From NCBI GenBank assembly GCA_017462915.1, contig JAFTQG010000042.1:1-64000 (forward strand): a stretch of 64,000 nucleotides of DNA, written 5' to 3'. Within the stretch, counting starts at the first letter, position 1; the number at the start of each line of letters is the position of its first letter. Position numbers and translations under genes: made by a program. Shown here in pieces: positions 16,949 to 26,559 of this stretch. The DNA comes from Prevotella sp. (GTDB lineage: Bacteria > Bacteroidota > Bacteroidia > Bacteroidales > Bacteroidaceae). A model generated the notes under the pieces. It was given only the letters and a program-made list of their open reading frames with translations, did no database searches and was not told the origin of the DNA.

Positions 16949-17671
16949 TTAAAAGGATATCGCGGATTCCAATGCAAGTCTCATCATCTCACGGAAAGAA
17001 TTCTGACGGTCTTCGGCAGAGAGCACCTCATTAGTGCAGAAAGAATCCGAGATGGTGAGTATGCAGGCAGCACGCTTGTTGAGCATGTTTGCATTGTGGA
17101 AGAGGGCGAAACTCTCCATTTCCACACACTCCGTACCCGTCTGTTCGCGTATATCCTGCCAACCGCCGACGTTTGGTGCGGTATAGAAAGCGTCACTCGA
17201 ATGCACTACAGCCTTCTTGCAGTCGATGCCGAGAAGCTCGGCCGTCTCCATGATCTTTGCATTAAGTTCTGCGCTCGGGTACATGGTCTTGTCCATTACC
17301 CCACTTGTCTTCTGTGCAAAAGTAGAGTCACTGTATGCCCTGTCGGCAAGAATGACATCACGGACATTAAGTCTCTCGACATACGAACCAGCAGAACCGA
17401 TACGCACAATATTCTCCACACCGTAATACTGGTACAACTCATAAGAATATATACCTATCGACGGCATACCCATTCCCGAAGCCATTACAGACACCGGGAC
17501 ACCCTTATATGTACCTGTATAACCAAGTATATTACGTACTTCATTGACAAGACGAGGATTTTCAAGGAATTCCTCTGCAATGAACTTTGATCTAAGTGGA
17601 TCGCCAGGCATAAGCACTGTCTTGGCGAAATCGCCCATTTGGGCACCGTTGTGAGGCGTCATAATCTTCAA
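16949..17671 (-). CDS. deoD: Purine nucleoside phosphorylase, DeoD type
   Basis: Phosphorolytic cleavage of purine nucleosides in salvage; 240 residues. Phosphate-binding GDPLRSKFIAEEF (about 23-35), the active-site segment RIGSAGSYVERLNVRDVILAD (about 91-111), CVEMESFALFH and the catalytic ISDSF near residue 206 match the hexameric DeoD family rather than uridine phosphorylase. It is preceded by a HAD phosphatase gene on the same strand, 71 bases away. Confidence 0.88.
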   Translation of the reverse strand: MKIMTPHNGAQMGDFAKTVLMPGDPLRSKFIAEEFLENPRLVNEVRNILGYTGTYKGVPVSVMASGMGMPSIGIYSYELYQYYGVENIVRIGSAGSYVERLNVRDVILADRAYSDSTFAQKTSGVMDKTMYPSAELNAKIMETAELLGIDCKKAVVHSSDAFYTAPNVGGWQDIREQTGTECVEMESFALFHNANMLNKRAACILTISDSFCTNEVLSAEDRQNSFREMMRLALESAISF

Positions 17672-17742
17672 TATTTAAGGTTAGACATTAAATCTGTATT
17701 CAAATCCACGGACTATCCCATGTATATGAATCATCATTCTCA

Positions 17743-18471
17743 TTACTTCGTATACGGAGAGAGTATCCTGTGCAGTTCGCTGCGGAACTCATCCATGGAA
17801 TGGAAGAGCAGGTCTGCACCTTCCTTCAGCAGCATCTCGTCGGGCAGAGGACCAGTGTTTACGGCTACCGTAAAGGCTCCTGCCGCGACACCCGCCCTTA
17901 CTCCAAGCGGTGCATTCTCCACAACGACAGTCTCCCACGGCATGGTTCCTGCGAGCTGCATACCCTTCAGATAAGGGTCAGGAGCAGGTTTCCCCTTCTT
18001 TATGTTCAGTGCCGTGACAAAGATATTCTCGTTTACGAGTCCTTGATAGTCAGACTTCACACGCTCAAGCAGAGAATGCTGTCCGCTGCCGGTAACGACA
18101 CCGATATCCAGACCGCTGCGGCGCATCTCCTGCTGGAGGGCGTATGTGCCCGTCATCATCATGGCAACAGGACATGCGGAATAACAGTCTGACTTGACAC
18201 GGTACATATCAGCCGACTCATCGTCTGATATTTCCCTGCCCCACTGCTTACCGGCGACAATCTTTATCGTCTCGAATCCGCGCATACCTTCAAAGGCATA
18301 GGCATCTTCCTCACTCATGTCGAGACCGTAGCTCGCCATGGACTCACGCCACGCCTTGGCATGATTGGGCATCGAGTCGTAAAGCACGCCGTCCATATCG
18401 AACAGTGCAACCTTCGGCCGGAACTCATTATACCCATGTTTTAAAAGATATGCTACTTTTGCTTTCTCCAT
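17743..18471 (-). CDS. HAD-superfamily hydrolase, beta-phosphoglucomutase-like
   Basis: 242 residues. HAD motif I is ALFDMDGVLYDSM (nucleophile Asp25, acid-base Asp27), a helical cap follows, motif II is GVVTGSG, the motif III lysine is in KKGKPAPDPYL and motif IV is VVVENAPLGVRAG. In motif IV the usual E/D-D pair is E-N, so metal binding differs slightly. Such enzymes dephosphorylate or isomerise small sugar phosphates; the substrate cannot be read. No membrane or signal segment is present. Confidence 0.85.
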   Translation of the reverse strand: MEKAKVAYLLKHGYNEFRPKVALFDMDGVLYDSMPNHAKAWRESMASYGLDMSEEDAYAFEGMRGFETIKIVAGKQWGREISDDESADMYRVKSDCYSACPVAMMMTGTYALQQEMRRSGLDIGVVTGSGQHSLLERVKSDYQGLVNENIFVTALNIKKGKPAPDPYLKGMQLAGTMPWETVVVENAPLGVRAGVAAGAFTVAVNTGPLPDEMLLKEGADLLFHSMDEFRSELHRILSPYTK

Positions 18472-18548
18472 ATTCGGATTGCAAAAGTAGCATATTTTTT
18501 TCTATTCTCCAAATTTTGCCACGCAATAATTCACGGCATTCGGGAAAA

Positions 18549-19154
18549 TCACTTGACAAGATACTTCCTGCCGTTCCTTATCAGCAAGCCTTTCGAGCAT
18601 GAAGAGACACGCTGTCCCGAGACAGTCCACGACGCGCCGTCAGCGGATGCATTCACGTCATTGTCTACAGCATCTATCGCCGTACTGACATAGACGCCCG
18701 TATGCTCGTAGATTATCTCAAACGGCATACTTCCATACTTGAAAGTCAGGATGATATGGAATGTCTTGTCTTTATGCACATATTCCGCAGACATCTTTCC
18801 ACTTACAGCCTTACTGTTGCCGTCTGTCCCTACAGCTGTAGTCGTGAATTCCTGCTCCTCCCATGTGGAAACCATCGTCGGCATGTCCATCTTCCACCGT
18901 GCATCGGTTATGGTAAACGAACTGACCGTGACGCCCATTGCCGTATAGGTCATCTGTGGAAGAGTGATACTTGACATGCCGTCCGAACCTAAAGTCACTG
19001 TGACGACATCACCCTTCTGTACTGTCTTCGGCAAATCAGACATTGCCGGGAGCCAGAAGCTGCCGTCTCCGACAAACTCAAGCCTGCCCGGCATCTGCGC
19101 TGAAACATGGACTGTCGCCGCAAGGGCAACGATAAACATTAGAATCTTTTTCAT
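18549..19154 (-). CDS. Secreted calycin-like domain protein
   Basis: 201 residues from the ATG at 19152-19154 (MKKILMFIVALAATVHVSAQ), a clear signal peptide cleaved after VSA. The body is a series of beta strands (LEFVGDGSFWLPAM, VTVTLGSDGMSSITLPQM) like the calycin-like domain of Bacteroidales proteins. The C-terminus (WTVSGQRVSSCSKGLLIRNG, then RKYLVK) matches the tail seen on many Prevotella exported proteins. Ligand and role are unknown; probably periplasmic or surface located. Confidence 0.7.
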   Translation of the reverse strand: MKKILMFIVALAATVHVSAQMPGRLEFVGDGSFWLPAMSDLPKTVQKGDVVTVTLGSDGMSSITLPQMTYTAMGVTVSSFTITDARWKMDMPTMVSTWEEQEFTTTAVGTDGNSKAVSGKMSAEYVHKDKTFHIILTFKYGSMPFEIIYEHTGVYVSTAIDAVDNDVNASADGASWTVSGQRVSSCSKGLLIRNGRKYLVK

Positions 19155-19166
19155 ATACAAAAACAT

Positions 19167-19536
19167 TTCGGTTTATTTTCCGGATGCAAAGATACATACT
19201 TTTTCCTGTTCCTGCAATACCTACATGTCGGTAATCTGCTTATTATCGGAATTTCATGACATATTTGTAGTGTTCATGCAGACTGAGAGACACTCTGCAA
19301 GCTATTCGGTAAGAGAAGAAAAGCCGCAAGAGAAGAACATGCACAGTAAGCGTTCACTGCCAAAAGACCGATGTCTGACAGAAAAAAAACTTGGTGATTC
19401 TGCATCATACAGACTACAGAATCACCAAGAAATATCCTTACATATTATATTATATGCTCCGCAGCTAAAGCGGTTTTCCTTACCGCCAAAAGAACCCAAA
19501 GCGCAACTACCGGCCGTGAAGCACCGCTGAAAGGCA
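19167..19536. other. Intergenic region between the calycin-like gene and asnA
   Basis: 370 bases without a convincing gene. It holds the asnA terminator near 19381-19429 and otherwise nothing recognisable. Confidence 0.6.
19381..19429 (-). terminator. Terminator of asnA
   Basis: CTTGGTGATTCTG (19390-19402) and CAGAATCACCAAG (19417-19429) form a perfect 13-bp stem. On the minus strand it is followed by eight T. Confidence 0.85.
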
Positions 19537-20574
19537 CTAAATCAGAGGCATTCCAGCCTCATCACACTCACAGCGCATCTCTTCTGGCCATATAGAAGCC
19601 TGTATCTCACCTACATGTGCCTTGTGGAGCATCAGCATACAGAGACGGCTCTGCCCTATGCCTCCGCCTACTGTGAGAGGCAGTTTGCCGTCAAGAAGCT
19701 GCTTGTGGAAATACAGTTCCTTGCGGCTTTCCTCGCCCTCTATCTCAAGCTGGCGGAGCAAAGCCTCCTTGTCTACACGGATACCCATGGACGAGAGTTC
19801 CACGGCATGGTCAAGCACAGGATACCATATAAGCATATCGCCGTTAAGTCCGACGGTGCCGTCCTCCGCTACAGTAGACCAGTCGTCATAGTCCGGGGCA
19901 CGTCCGTCGTGTTTCTTGCCGTCGGACAGCTTTCCGCCTATACCGATAATGAACACCGCACCGTATTTTTCCGTCACCTTGTCCTCGCGCTCCTTCGGCG
20001 AAAGGTCCGGGTACATGCGCAGGAGTTCGTCGGCATGGACGAAATGTATCTTCTCGGGAAGGAAAGGTTTCAGCTGCGGATACCACTCGCAGGCAAGGTA
20101 CTCCGTGCGGCGTATCGCGCCGTATATGCGCTCCACCACCTCACGCAGATATGCCTGTGTGCGCTGGTTTTCCGTGATTACCGCCTCCCAGTCCCACTGG
20201 TCCACGTACAAGGAGTGGAGATTATCCAGCTCCTCATCGGCACGTATGGCGTTCATATCCGTATATATGCCGTATCCCGGAGCGATACTGTCCTCCGAGA
20301 GCTTCATGCGTTTCCACTTTGCAAGAGAGTGCACCACCTCCGCCTTGGCGTCTCCAAGGTCCTTTATAGGGAATGTCACAGCACGCTCCACACCGTTCAG
20401 ATCGTCATTTATGCCAAGCCCCTGAAGCACGAAAAGCGGTGCCGTGACACGGCGCAGACGCAGCTCTGTGCTGAGGTTCTGCTGGAAAAACTCCTTGATA
20501 AGCTTTATGCCCTGTTCTGTCTGTGTCGTATCCAAAAGTGCCTTGTATCCTGCAGGCTTAATCAATTTACTCAT
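19537..20574 (-). CDS. asnA: Aspartate-ammonia ligase (asparagine synthetase A)
   Basis: Makes asparagine from aspartate, ammonia and ATP; a class II tRNA-synthetase-like fold. 345 residues from the ATG at 20572-20574 (MSKLIKPAGYKALLD). The frame continues upstream through the tRNA-Arg gene, which argues for the chosen start. Typical segments are LSTELRLRRVTAPLFV, SLYVDQWDWEAVI and the C-terminal LTVGGGIGQSRLCM with the ATP-binding arginine. The gene stands alone with its own terminator. Confidence 0.95.
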   Translation of the reverse strand: MSKLIKPAGYKALLDTTQTEQGIKLIKEFFQQNLSTELRLRRVTAPLFVLQGLGINDDLNGVERAVTFPIKDLGDAKAEVVHSLAKWKRMKLSEDSIAPGYGIYTDMNAIRADEELDNLHSLYVDQWDWEAVITENQRTQAYLREVVERIYGAIRRTEYLACEWYPQLKPFLPEKIHFVHADELLRMYPDLSPKEREDKVTEKYGAVFIIGIGGKLSDGKKHDGRAPDYDDWSTVAEDGTVGLNGDMLIWYPVLDHAVELSSMGIRVDKEALLRQLEIEGEESRKELYFHKQLLDGKLPLTVGGGIGQSRLCMLMLHKAHVGEIQASIWPEEMRCECDEAGMPLI

Positions 20575-20790
20575 TATCGTATATGATTTCTTGTTTTTTA
20601 ATCCCAGGCGCAAAGTTACGAATAAAATCCCATATACGCAACTTTTGTCATCAAAATTCATCATTTTGCTATCATATTTTTCAAAATACGGCAACACTTG
20701 TTGACATTTTGCATACAGCAAAAAGAGGTTAATAAAGTATAAAATAATATTCTCCGCCATAAAAAGCGACGCTGTTCGGGAAAAAATCAT

Positions 20791-20798
20791 TAATTTTG
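20791..20798 (+). promoter_or_regulatory. -7 element of the tRNA-Arg promoter
   Basis: TAATTTTG lies 11 bases before the tRNA. No perfect -33 element was identified at the usual distance. Confidence 0.5.
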
Positions 20799-20808
20799 CA
20801 ACATCAAT

Positions 20809-20882
20809 GGCCTGGTAGCTTAGTTGAATAGAGCGCAGGATTCCGGTTCCTGAGGTCCTGGGTTTGAGTCCCAGCCGGGTCA
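20809..20882 (+). tRNA. tRNA-Arg (CCG anticodon)
   Basis: A 74-base cloverleaf with acceptor GGCCTGG/CCGGGTC (two G-U pairs), anticodon stem CAGGA/TCCTG around the loop TTCCGGT (anticodon CCG), T loop TTTGAGT and discriminator A. No CCA is encoded. Confidence 0.93.
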
Positions 20883-21038
20883 CTTCCGGCGTTTGGATGT
20901 TGTATATTTTTGATGAAATCCAAACGCAAAGCCACCACAATATTCATGGATAATCCAATCATTGCAGATACATTGTTATTGTTTGGAAAGGTTTCACATC
21001 ATCATCCGTCAAGTTTTACACAAAGCATCACGAGACGA

Positions 21039-21126
21039 AGTGTGACCCTTCGGTATACAGAAGGTTACCTTTCACTGGGCAAAAGGTCACCTTTTGCCTG
21101 ATAAAGTGTCACCTTTTTCCATACGA
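21039..21126. repeat. Cluster 2 of four 22-bp direct repeats
   Basis: Units start at 21039, 21061, 21083 and 21105 with heads AGTGTGACCCTT, AAGGTTACCTTT, AAGGTCACCTTT and AGTGTCACCTTT. Period and number are identical to the cluster at 11173. It lies in the 556-base gap between tRNA-Arg and tdk, which otherwise holds only the tdk terminator. Confidence 0.85.
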
Positions 21127-21289
21127 TTCGCAATCAACTAAAAACATGCAAGTTACGTTTTTAGAGATTTCCGTTATAATAGAAAATCTAATGGCTGGCA
21201 CGATTTTCATGCCACCGACACAACACGCACTGTAACACATCAGTTACAATACCGTTTCCGAAGCATTGCATCCACATAAAAAACATCAG

Positions 21290-21334
21290 AAAAAAGGCAT
21301 GGCATGACGAATCATCCATCCGTCATGCCATGCC
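21290..21334 (-). terminator. Terminator of tdk
   Basis: GGCATGGCATGACG (21296-21309) pairs perfectly with CGTCATGCCATGCC (21321-21334). On the minus strand the stem is followed by a run of T. Confidence 0.85.
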
Positions 21335-21438
21335 TGAACAATATTTCGCCTCGTTTCAAGAGGGTGTCTGGCAGAGTATGCTGCCCTGCGGAGAAGTCAT
21401 CAAACGATTGCCATACACCTTATTTTATATTACAAGGC

Positions 21439-22032
21439 TCACCCTTGCTTGGCAGACGCCATGAGCTTTGCCTTCTCGTAACACTTGCGGCACAAAGGCT
21501 CATATTCCCCTGTCTCGCCGAGGAGCACGCGCTTGTCGCCCTCCACTATGCGGTGGCTGACATAAGCGAGCGAACCGCAATGGACACAGATGGCGTGCAC
21601 TTTGGTCACATCGTCGGCAATGGCCATCAGAGCAGGCATCGGTCCGAAGGGCACTCCCTTGAAATCCATGTCGAGACCGGCACAGATGACTCTCACGCCC
21701 CTGTTTGCAAGCTCGTTGCAGACCTGGACAAGACCATCGTCAAAAAACTGGGCTTCGTCTATGCCCACGACGTCTATGTCGCTGGTAAGCAGCAGTATGG
21801 AGCCTGAGGACTCCACCGGCGTGGAGGGAATCGTGGTATTGTCATGGCTTACCACATCCGCCTCGCTGTAGCGGGTGTCTATGGACGGCTTGAAGATTTC
21901 CACCTTCTGCTTGGCAAACTTTGCACGCTTCATACGGCGTATGAGCTCTTCCGTCTTACCAGAGAACATCGAGCCGCACACGACCTCTATGCGTCCGTGG
22001 CGTCTCATCTCACCTTGTATATTATCAGTCAT
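21439..22032 (-). CDS. tdk: Thymidine kinase, type II
   Basis: Phosphorylates thymidine in salvage. 197 residues from the ATG at 22030-22032 ([15 protein letters not shown]). The P-loop [14 protein letters not shown] (about 19-32), the [10 protein letters not shown] segment and the structural zinc cysteines (CVHCG and CRKCY) are present. A longer frame upstream would run past the promoter and lacks family character. The promoter and terminator are both visible, so it is monocistronic. Confidence 0.95.
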   Translation of the reverse strand: MTDNIQGEMRRHGRIEVVCGSMFSGKTEELIRRMKRAKFAKQKVEIFKPSIDTRYSEADVVSHDNTTIPSTPVESSGSILLLTSDIDVVGIDEAQFFDDGLVQVCNELANRGVRVICAGLDMDFKGVPFGPMPALMAIADDVTKVHAICVHCGSLAYVSHRIVEGDKRVLLGETGEYEPLCRKCYEKAKLMASAKQG

Positions 22033-22136
22033 TGGGAGTTTATGTATTGCTGTTATGTATTCATTAAGCCTGTGCAGGCAGCGGACAAGCCTATTCCATC
22101 CTGCCTCGGCAAAAAACGGTCGGATGAAATCCAACG

Positions 22137-22167
22137 CAAAATTACAAAGAAAATTTAAAAATCCAAA
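22137..22167 (-). promoter_or_regulatory. Promoter of tdk
   Basis: On the minus strand, TTTG (22167-22164), 19 bases, TAATTTTG (22144-22137). The start codon is about 105 bases downstream. Confidence 0.7.
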
Positions 22168-22184
22168 GAAATATACACTTTTTA

Positions 22185-22215
22185 TTGCTCATATCGGAAT
22201 TTAGGAGTATTTTTG
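22185..22215 (+). promoter_or_regulatory. Promoter of rsmI giving a nearly leaderless mRNA
   Basis: TTG at 22185-22187 and TATTTTTG at 22208-22215 are 20 bases apart. The ATG of rsmI is at 22225, so transcription would start only a few bases before the start codon. Confidence 0.6.
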
Positions 22216-22224
22216 CGGATAGTT

Positions 22225-22986
22225 ATGGGAACACTTTATCTCGTGCCCACACCTGTGGGAAATCTTGAGGACATGACATTCCGTGCTGTCCGTCTTCTGA
22301 AAGAGGCCGACATAATCCTCGCCGAGGACACCCGGACGACGGGCATCCTCCTGAAACACTATGACATACACAAGCCGCTGATGGCACACCATAAGTTCAA
22401 CGAGCACGGCACATCGGCAGGCATCGTGGAGCGTCTGAAGGCTGGACAGACTATATGTCTTGTGACAGACGCCGGCACTCCCGGAATCTCCGACCCTGGA
22501 TTCTATCTCGTAAGGGAGGCTGTCGCGGCAGGAATAGAGGTTCAGACACTGCCCGGTGCCACGGCTTTCGTGCCTGCACTGGTAAGTTCGGGACTCCCCT
22601 GCGACAAATTCTGCTTCGAGGGATTCCTCCCTCAGAAGAAAGGACGGCAGACACGCCTCGAACAGCTCATGACGGAAGAGCGCACCATGATATTCTACGA
22701 GTCGCCCTATCGCCTGCTGAAGACACTGCTGCAGTTTGCCGATATGTACGGCGAAGAGCGTCAGGTGAGCGTATGCAGGGAGATAAGCAAGATACATGAA
22801 GAGTCTGTACGAGGCTCGCTGACAGAGGTTATAGCCCATTTCACGGCCACTCCGCCAAAGGGCGAGATTGTCATAATCCTTGCCGGTGCCGAACCTGTAA
22901 AGTCGAAAGGCAACAGGGAAGAGAGGCGCAGACGCAGGGATGCCGACACCAATCTACAGGAAAACACCGAGACTATCAATGACTAA
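22225..22986 (+). CDS. rsmI: 16S rRNA (cytidine(1402)-2'-O)-methyltransferase
   Basis: Tetrapyrrole-methylase-fold enzyme of 253 residues that methylates the ribose of C1402 in the decoding centre. The start MGTLYLVPTPVGNLEDM is chosen at the ATG at 22225; a TTG at 22213 would overlap the promoter. LAEDTRTTG, SDPGFYLVREAV, LPGATAFVPALVSSGLP and EGFLPQKKGRQTRLE are characteristic. The C-terminal tail is very basic (EERRRRRDAD). The lipoprotein gene begins six bases later, so the two are cotranscribed. Confidence 0.94.
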   Translation: MGTLYLVPTPVGNLEDMTFRAVRLLKEADIILAEDTRTTGILLKHYDIHKPLMAHHKFNEHGTSAGIVERLKAGQTICLVTDAGTPGISDPGFYLVREAVAAGIEVQTLPGATAFVPALVSSGLPCDKFCFEGFLPQKKGRQTRLEQLMTEERTMIFYESPYRLLKTLLQFADMYGEERQVSVCREISKIHEESVRGSLTEVIAHFTATPPKGEIVIILAGAEPVKSKGNREERRRRRDADTNLQENTETIND

Positions 22987-22992
22987 TACAAA

Positions 22993-23853
22993 ATGAATAC
23001 CAATATGAAGAATATCATCTATTTGGCTATATGCCTTATGTGCTTTACCGCATGTGAGAACACAAGCAAGAACCAGTCGACAGAGAACACAGATTCGCGT
23101 GACTCGCTGCAGCGTGTCATCGAGCAGAAAAACAACGAGATAAACGACATGCTCGGCACTCTCAACGAGATACAGGAGGGCTTCCGCCAGATAAGTATCG
23201 CCGAGGAGCGTGTCACTGTCATAAAGGACGGCGAGGCAACAAGCCGCAAGGAGCAGATACGCTCCGACATCGAGTTCATCGCACAGCAGATGAAGCACAA
23301 CCGCGAACTGATAGCCAAGCTCCAAAGACAGAGCCGCGAGGGAAGCATCGCTGCCGAACAGCTCAAGAAGACTATAGAGAATCTCACGGCACAGCTGGAG
23401 GACAAGAACAAGCAGCTGGAGAATCTCCGCGTGGAACTCAACGCTAAGGATGTGCGCATCGTGGAACTTGACCAGGCTGTCTCCTCTCTCAACAATGATG
23501 TCGCCGAACTGAAGAGCGAGTCGGCAAGCAAGTCTGCAACGATTTCCAATCAGGACAAGCAGCTCAACACTGCATGGTATGCTTTCGGAACAAAGAAGGA
23601 ACTGTCTGAAAACCATATCCTTGAAAAAGGAAAGGTGCTCCGTGCAAACTTCAACAAGAACTACTTCACCAAGGTAGATGTACGTGTAGACAGAGAGATA
23701 AAGCTCTACTCCAAATCGGCTAAGCTGCTCACCTCCCACCCTTCCACGGCATATACGCTCCAGCAGGATGCGTCAAAGCAGTATGTACTGCGCATCACCA
23801 ATCCGGAACTGTTCTGGTCTACAAGCAAATATCTTGTGATACAGGTGAAATAA
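22993..23853 (+). CDS. Coiled-coil lipoprotein of unknown function
   Basis: 286 residues. A lipoprotein signal (IIYLAICLMCFTACEN, lipid cysteine at residue 20) is followed by a long coiled coil from about 35 to 190 (VIEQKNNEINDML, QLEDKNKQLENLRVELNAKD) and a compact C-terminal domain (TAWYAFGTKKELSENHILEKG) rich in beta strands. The protein is likely anchored in the periplasm or outer membrane. It follows rsmI by six bases. I do not recognise a named family and assign no function. Confidence 0.75.
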   Translation: MNTNMKNIIYLAICLMCFTACENTSKNQSTENTDSRDSLQRVIEQKNNEINDMLGTLNEIQEGFRQISIAEERVTVIKDGEATSRKEQIRSDIEFIAQQMKHNRELIAKLQRQSREGSIAAEQLKKTIENLTAQLEDKNKQLENLRVELNAKDVRIVELDQAVSSLNNDVAELKSESASKSATISNQDKQLNTAWYAFGTKKELSENHILEKGKVLRANFNKNYFTKVDVRVDREIKLYSKSAKLLTSHPSTAYTLQQDASKQYVLRITNPELFWSTSKYLVIQVK

Positions 23854-23972
23854 GTCTGGCATCAGCCATCGCTTACCGAGGACGCAACCTATGGCGCAGG
23901 CATGTCTTACGCCCGTAGTCATTATTATAAACAGTCTGCAACGACAATGCAGAGAACGTCTGAAAGACATCA

Positions 23973-25106
23973 ATGCTTCAAAGCGAAATAACATTTGACC
24001 GTTTTATCCGGTGGATAATGGCGGCATTTCTGGCAGTGGCCGCATTCCTTACCGTGAATTACCTCAGCAGTGTACTGCTTCCGTTCTTCGTGGCATGGGG
24101 ACTTGCCTATCTGCTGTTTCCTATCGTCACTTTCGTAGAGCGTGTCATGCGTATCCGCATCCGTGCATTGTCTATAATAGTGACGGTGGTTATCGTCGCG
24201 TCGGTGCTCACGGGAGTGACACTCGCCATTATCCCGCCGATGATAGACCAGTTTCAGAAACTCGGCGTGATAGCGACGAACTATATACACCAGCACGCCC
24301 ATGTGACGAGCATTCCTGAGGCACTGAACGAGATGTTCGTCACTTACCGTGCGGAGATTGAGCAGTTCTTCCATTCCAAAGATTTCACTAACCTTGTGAA
24401 GACTACAGCCCCAGGTGTCGTGAGTGTAGTGACAGAGACATTCTCGTTTATAAAGAGCTTCGTCGGTTCGTGTATCACACTGCTGTACATGTTCTTCATA
24501 CTCCTTGACTACGAGAAACTTACAGAGGCCTGGGTAAAGATGTTCCCTGTCAATAACCGCCCTTTCGTGCAGTCTCTGATGCGCGATGTCTCGGTGGCAA
24601 TGAACAGCTACATCCGCGGCCAGGCACTTGTCGCGCTAACGATGGGCATACTGTTCTGCATCGGATTCACCATCATCGGATTCCCTATGGCAATAGGTCT
24701 CGGCATACTCATAGGCATACTTGACCTCGTGCCGTATCTGCACACCTTCGCACTCATACCGACAGCGTTCCTCGCGCTCATGAAAGCCGCCGATACAGGA
24801 CAGAATTTCTGGGTGATTTTCGCATCGGCAGTGGCTATCTTCATAATCGTGCAGATAATAATAGACATGATTGTCACACCGAAGATTATGGGCAAGGCCA
24901 TGGGCATGAACCCTGCAATACTCCTCCTGTCGCTCTCCGTATGGGGTTCTCTACTCGGATTCATCGGTCTTATCATAGCCTTGCCGCTGACGACAATCAT
25001 ACTCACATACTGGAAACGCTATGTCTCTGGCGACGTGGACATGCAGGCGGAGACGGTCAATGAGCAGGCTGGAACTGCGAATACCGACATGAAACAGCAG
25101 CAATGA
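23973..25106 (+). CDS. AI-2E family transporter (PerM/YdiK-like permease)
   Basis: A membrane protein of 377 residues with about eight helices: two at the N-terminus (about 11-50), one near 62-85, a soluble stretch to about 150, then helices to about 350. The segments SVAMNSYIRGQALVALTMGILF and GILIGILDLVPYLHTF are family hallmarks. Members export small molecules or ions; the autoinducer-2 link is only by family name. It starts 119 bases after the lipoprotein gene. Confidence 0.88.
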   Translation: MLQSEITFDRFIRWIMAAFLAVAAFLTVNYLSSVLLPFFVAWGLAYLLFPIVTFVERVMRIRIRALSIIVTVVIVASVLTGVTLAIIPPMIDQFQKLGVIATNYIHQHAHVTSIPEALNEMFVTYRAEIEQFFHSKDFTNLVKTTAPGVVSVVTETFSFIKSFVGSCITLLYMFFILLDYEKLTEAWVKMFPVNNRPFVQSLMRDVSVAMNSYIRGQALVALTMGILFCIGFTIIGFPMAIGLGILIGILDLVPYLHTFALIPTAFLALMKAADTGQNFWVIFASAVAIFIIVQIIIDMIVTPKIMGKAMGMNPAILLLSLSVWGSLLGFIGLIIALPLTTIILTYWKRYVSGDVDMQAETVNEQAGTANTDMKQQQ

Positions 25107-25162
25107 AAACATACAGAAAATAACTTCAATATAAAAAACAAATCAAGCTAACAAAAACATTT

Positions 25163-26317
25163 ATGGCACAAAGATTCATTCTAAACGAAGTATCATACTT
25201 CGGCGCGGGATGCCGCAAGGAACTCCCGGAAGTACTCAACCGCATGGGCCTGAAGAAGGCATTGGTCTGCTCAGACAAGGGTCTCATCAAAGTAGGTACA
25301 ACAGCAAAAGTCACAGAGGTTCTCGACAGTGTAAACTTCCCTTACGAGATCTACTCGGAGATAAAGCCTAATCCTACTGTGACAAATGTAAAGCAGGGCG
25401 TGGAGGCATTCAAGGCTTCAGGCGCAGACTGCATCATCGCCATCGGCGGCGGTTCGTCAATGGATACAGCAAAGGGCATCGGCATCGTTGCCAACAACCC
25501 TGAGTTCTCTGACATAGTAAGCCTTGAGGGCTGCGCTCCTACAAAGAAGAAGAGCGTGCCTATCATCGCACTCCCTACAACAGCAGGCACAGGTGCAGAG
25601 GTTACCATCAACTATGTCATCATAGACGAGGAGCGTCAGGCAAAGATGGTATGCGTAGACCCTAACGACATCCCTGCCGTAGCAATCGTAGACCCGGAAC
25701 TCATGTATTCTCTCCCTAAGGGACTGACAGCCGCAACAGGCATGGACGCTCTCACACACGCCATAGAGGGCTATATAACAAAGGGCGCATGGGTAATGTC
25801 TGACATGTATGAGCTTCAGGCTATCAAGATGATAGCAGAGAATCTCCCTATCGCTGTCGACGAACCTACAAATCCTGTCGGACGCGAAGGTATGGCTCTC
25901 GCACAGTACATTGCAGCACAGGCATTCTCCAATGTCGGTCTCGGCCTTGTACACGGCATGGCTCATCCTATGGGCTCTCTCCATGACATCCCACACGGTG
26001 TGGCAAACGCTCTCCTCCTCCCTACTATTATGGAGTTCAACATGCCTAAGTGCATCGAGAAGTTCGGCATCATAGCAAAGACCATGGGCGTAAACACCGA
26101 CGGCATGACAGCAGAGCAGGCCGCACAGGCTGCCGTAGACGCCGTTAAGGCTCTCTCTATCCGTGTAGGTATCCCGCAGACACTCACAGAGCTCGGCATC
26201 AAGGAAGAGGATATCCCTGCACTCGCAGCACAGGCCATCGCAGATGTCTGCACTCCTGGCAATCCGCGCGATGTGACAGAGGCCGAGATTGTAGAGCTCT
26301 ACAAGAAAGTTCTCTAA
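25163..26317 (+). CDS. fucO: Lactaldehyde reductase (iron-containing alcohol dehydrogenase)
   Basis: Reduces L-lactaldehyde to 1,2-propanediol during fucose or rhamnose fermentation. 384 residues, strongly FucO-like along the whole chain: RFILNE start, IAIGGGSSMDTAKGIGI nucleotide site, LPTTAGTGAEVTINYVI, and iron ligands in GMDALTHAIEGY (Asp, His) and HGMAHPMGSLHDIPHG (two His). No fucose or rhamnose genes lie nearby; it has its own terminator. The codon choice is unusually uniform, suggesting high expression. Confidence 0.93.
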   Translation: MAQRFILNEVSYFGAGCRKELPEVLNRMGLKKALVCSDKGLIKVGTTAKVTEVLDSVNFPYEIYSEIKPNPTVTNVKQGVEAFKASGADCIIAIGGGSSMDTAKGIGIVANNPEFSDIVSLEGCAPTKKKSVPIIALPTTAGTGAEVTINYVIIDEERQAKMVCVDPNDIPAVAIVDPELMYSLPKGLTAATGMDALTHAIEGYITKGAWVMSDMYELQAIKMIAENLPIAVDEPTNPVGREGMALAQYIAAQAFSNVGLGLVHGMAHPMGSLHDIPHGVANALLLPTIMEFNMPKCIEKFGIIAKTMGVNTDGMTAEQAAQAAVDAVKALSIRVGIPQTLTELGIKEEDIPALAAQAIADVCTPGNPRDVTEAEIVELYKKVL

Positions 26318-26357
26318 ATATTTCCAAGAAAGGGAAACTCCCTATTATAATTAATGT

Positions 26358-26394
26358 GGATTCTGATGACAGATAATTCCTGTTGTCAGAATCC
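26358..26394 (+). terminator. Terminator-like hairpin after fucO
   Basis: GGATTCTGATGACA pairs with TGTTGTCAGAATCC with mismatches only in the middle. ATATTT follows. Confidence 0.7.
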
Positions 26395-26559
26395 ATATTT
26401 GCAAAAAATGCTACGGATGTAAATTTCCGCCTAACATTTTACAGTTAGGTCTCATTCTACAATTAAGCCTAAATTTACGGATAATTCATAAAAAGCCAAC
26501 GCTATCTCGGGCATATTCTGTTAATATTATTTAAGGAACCGCCTTTCTTTCGCCTAACA

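Noticed and set aside
20575-20940. N-terminal extension of AsnA
   Set aside because: It would be encoded by the complement of the tRNA-Arg gene; the family starts at the ATG at 20574.
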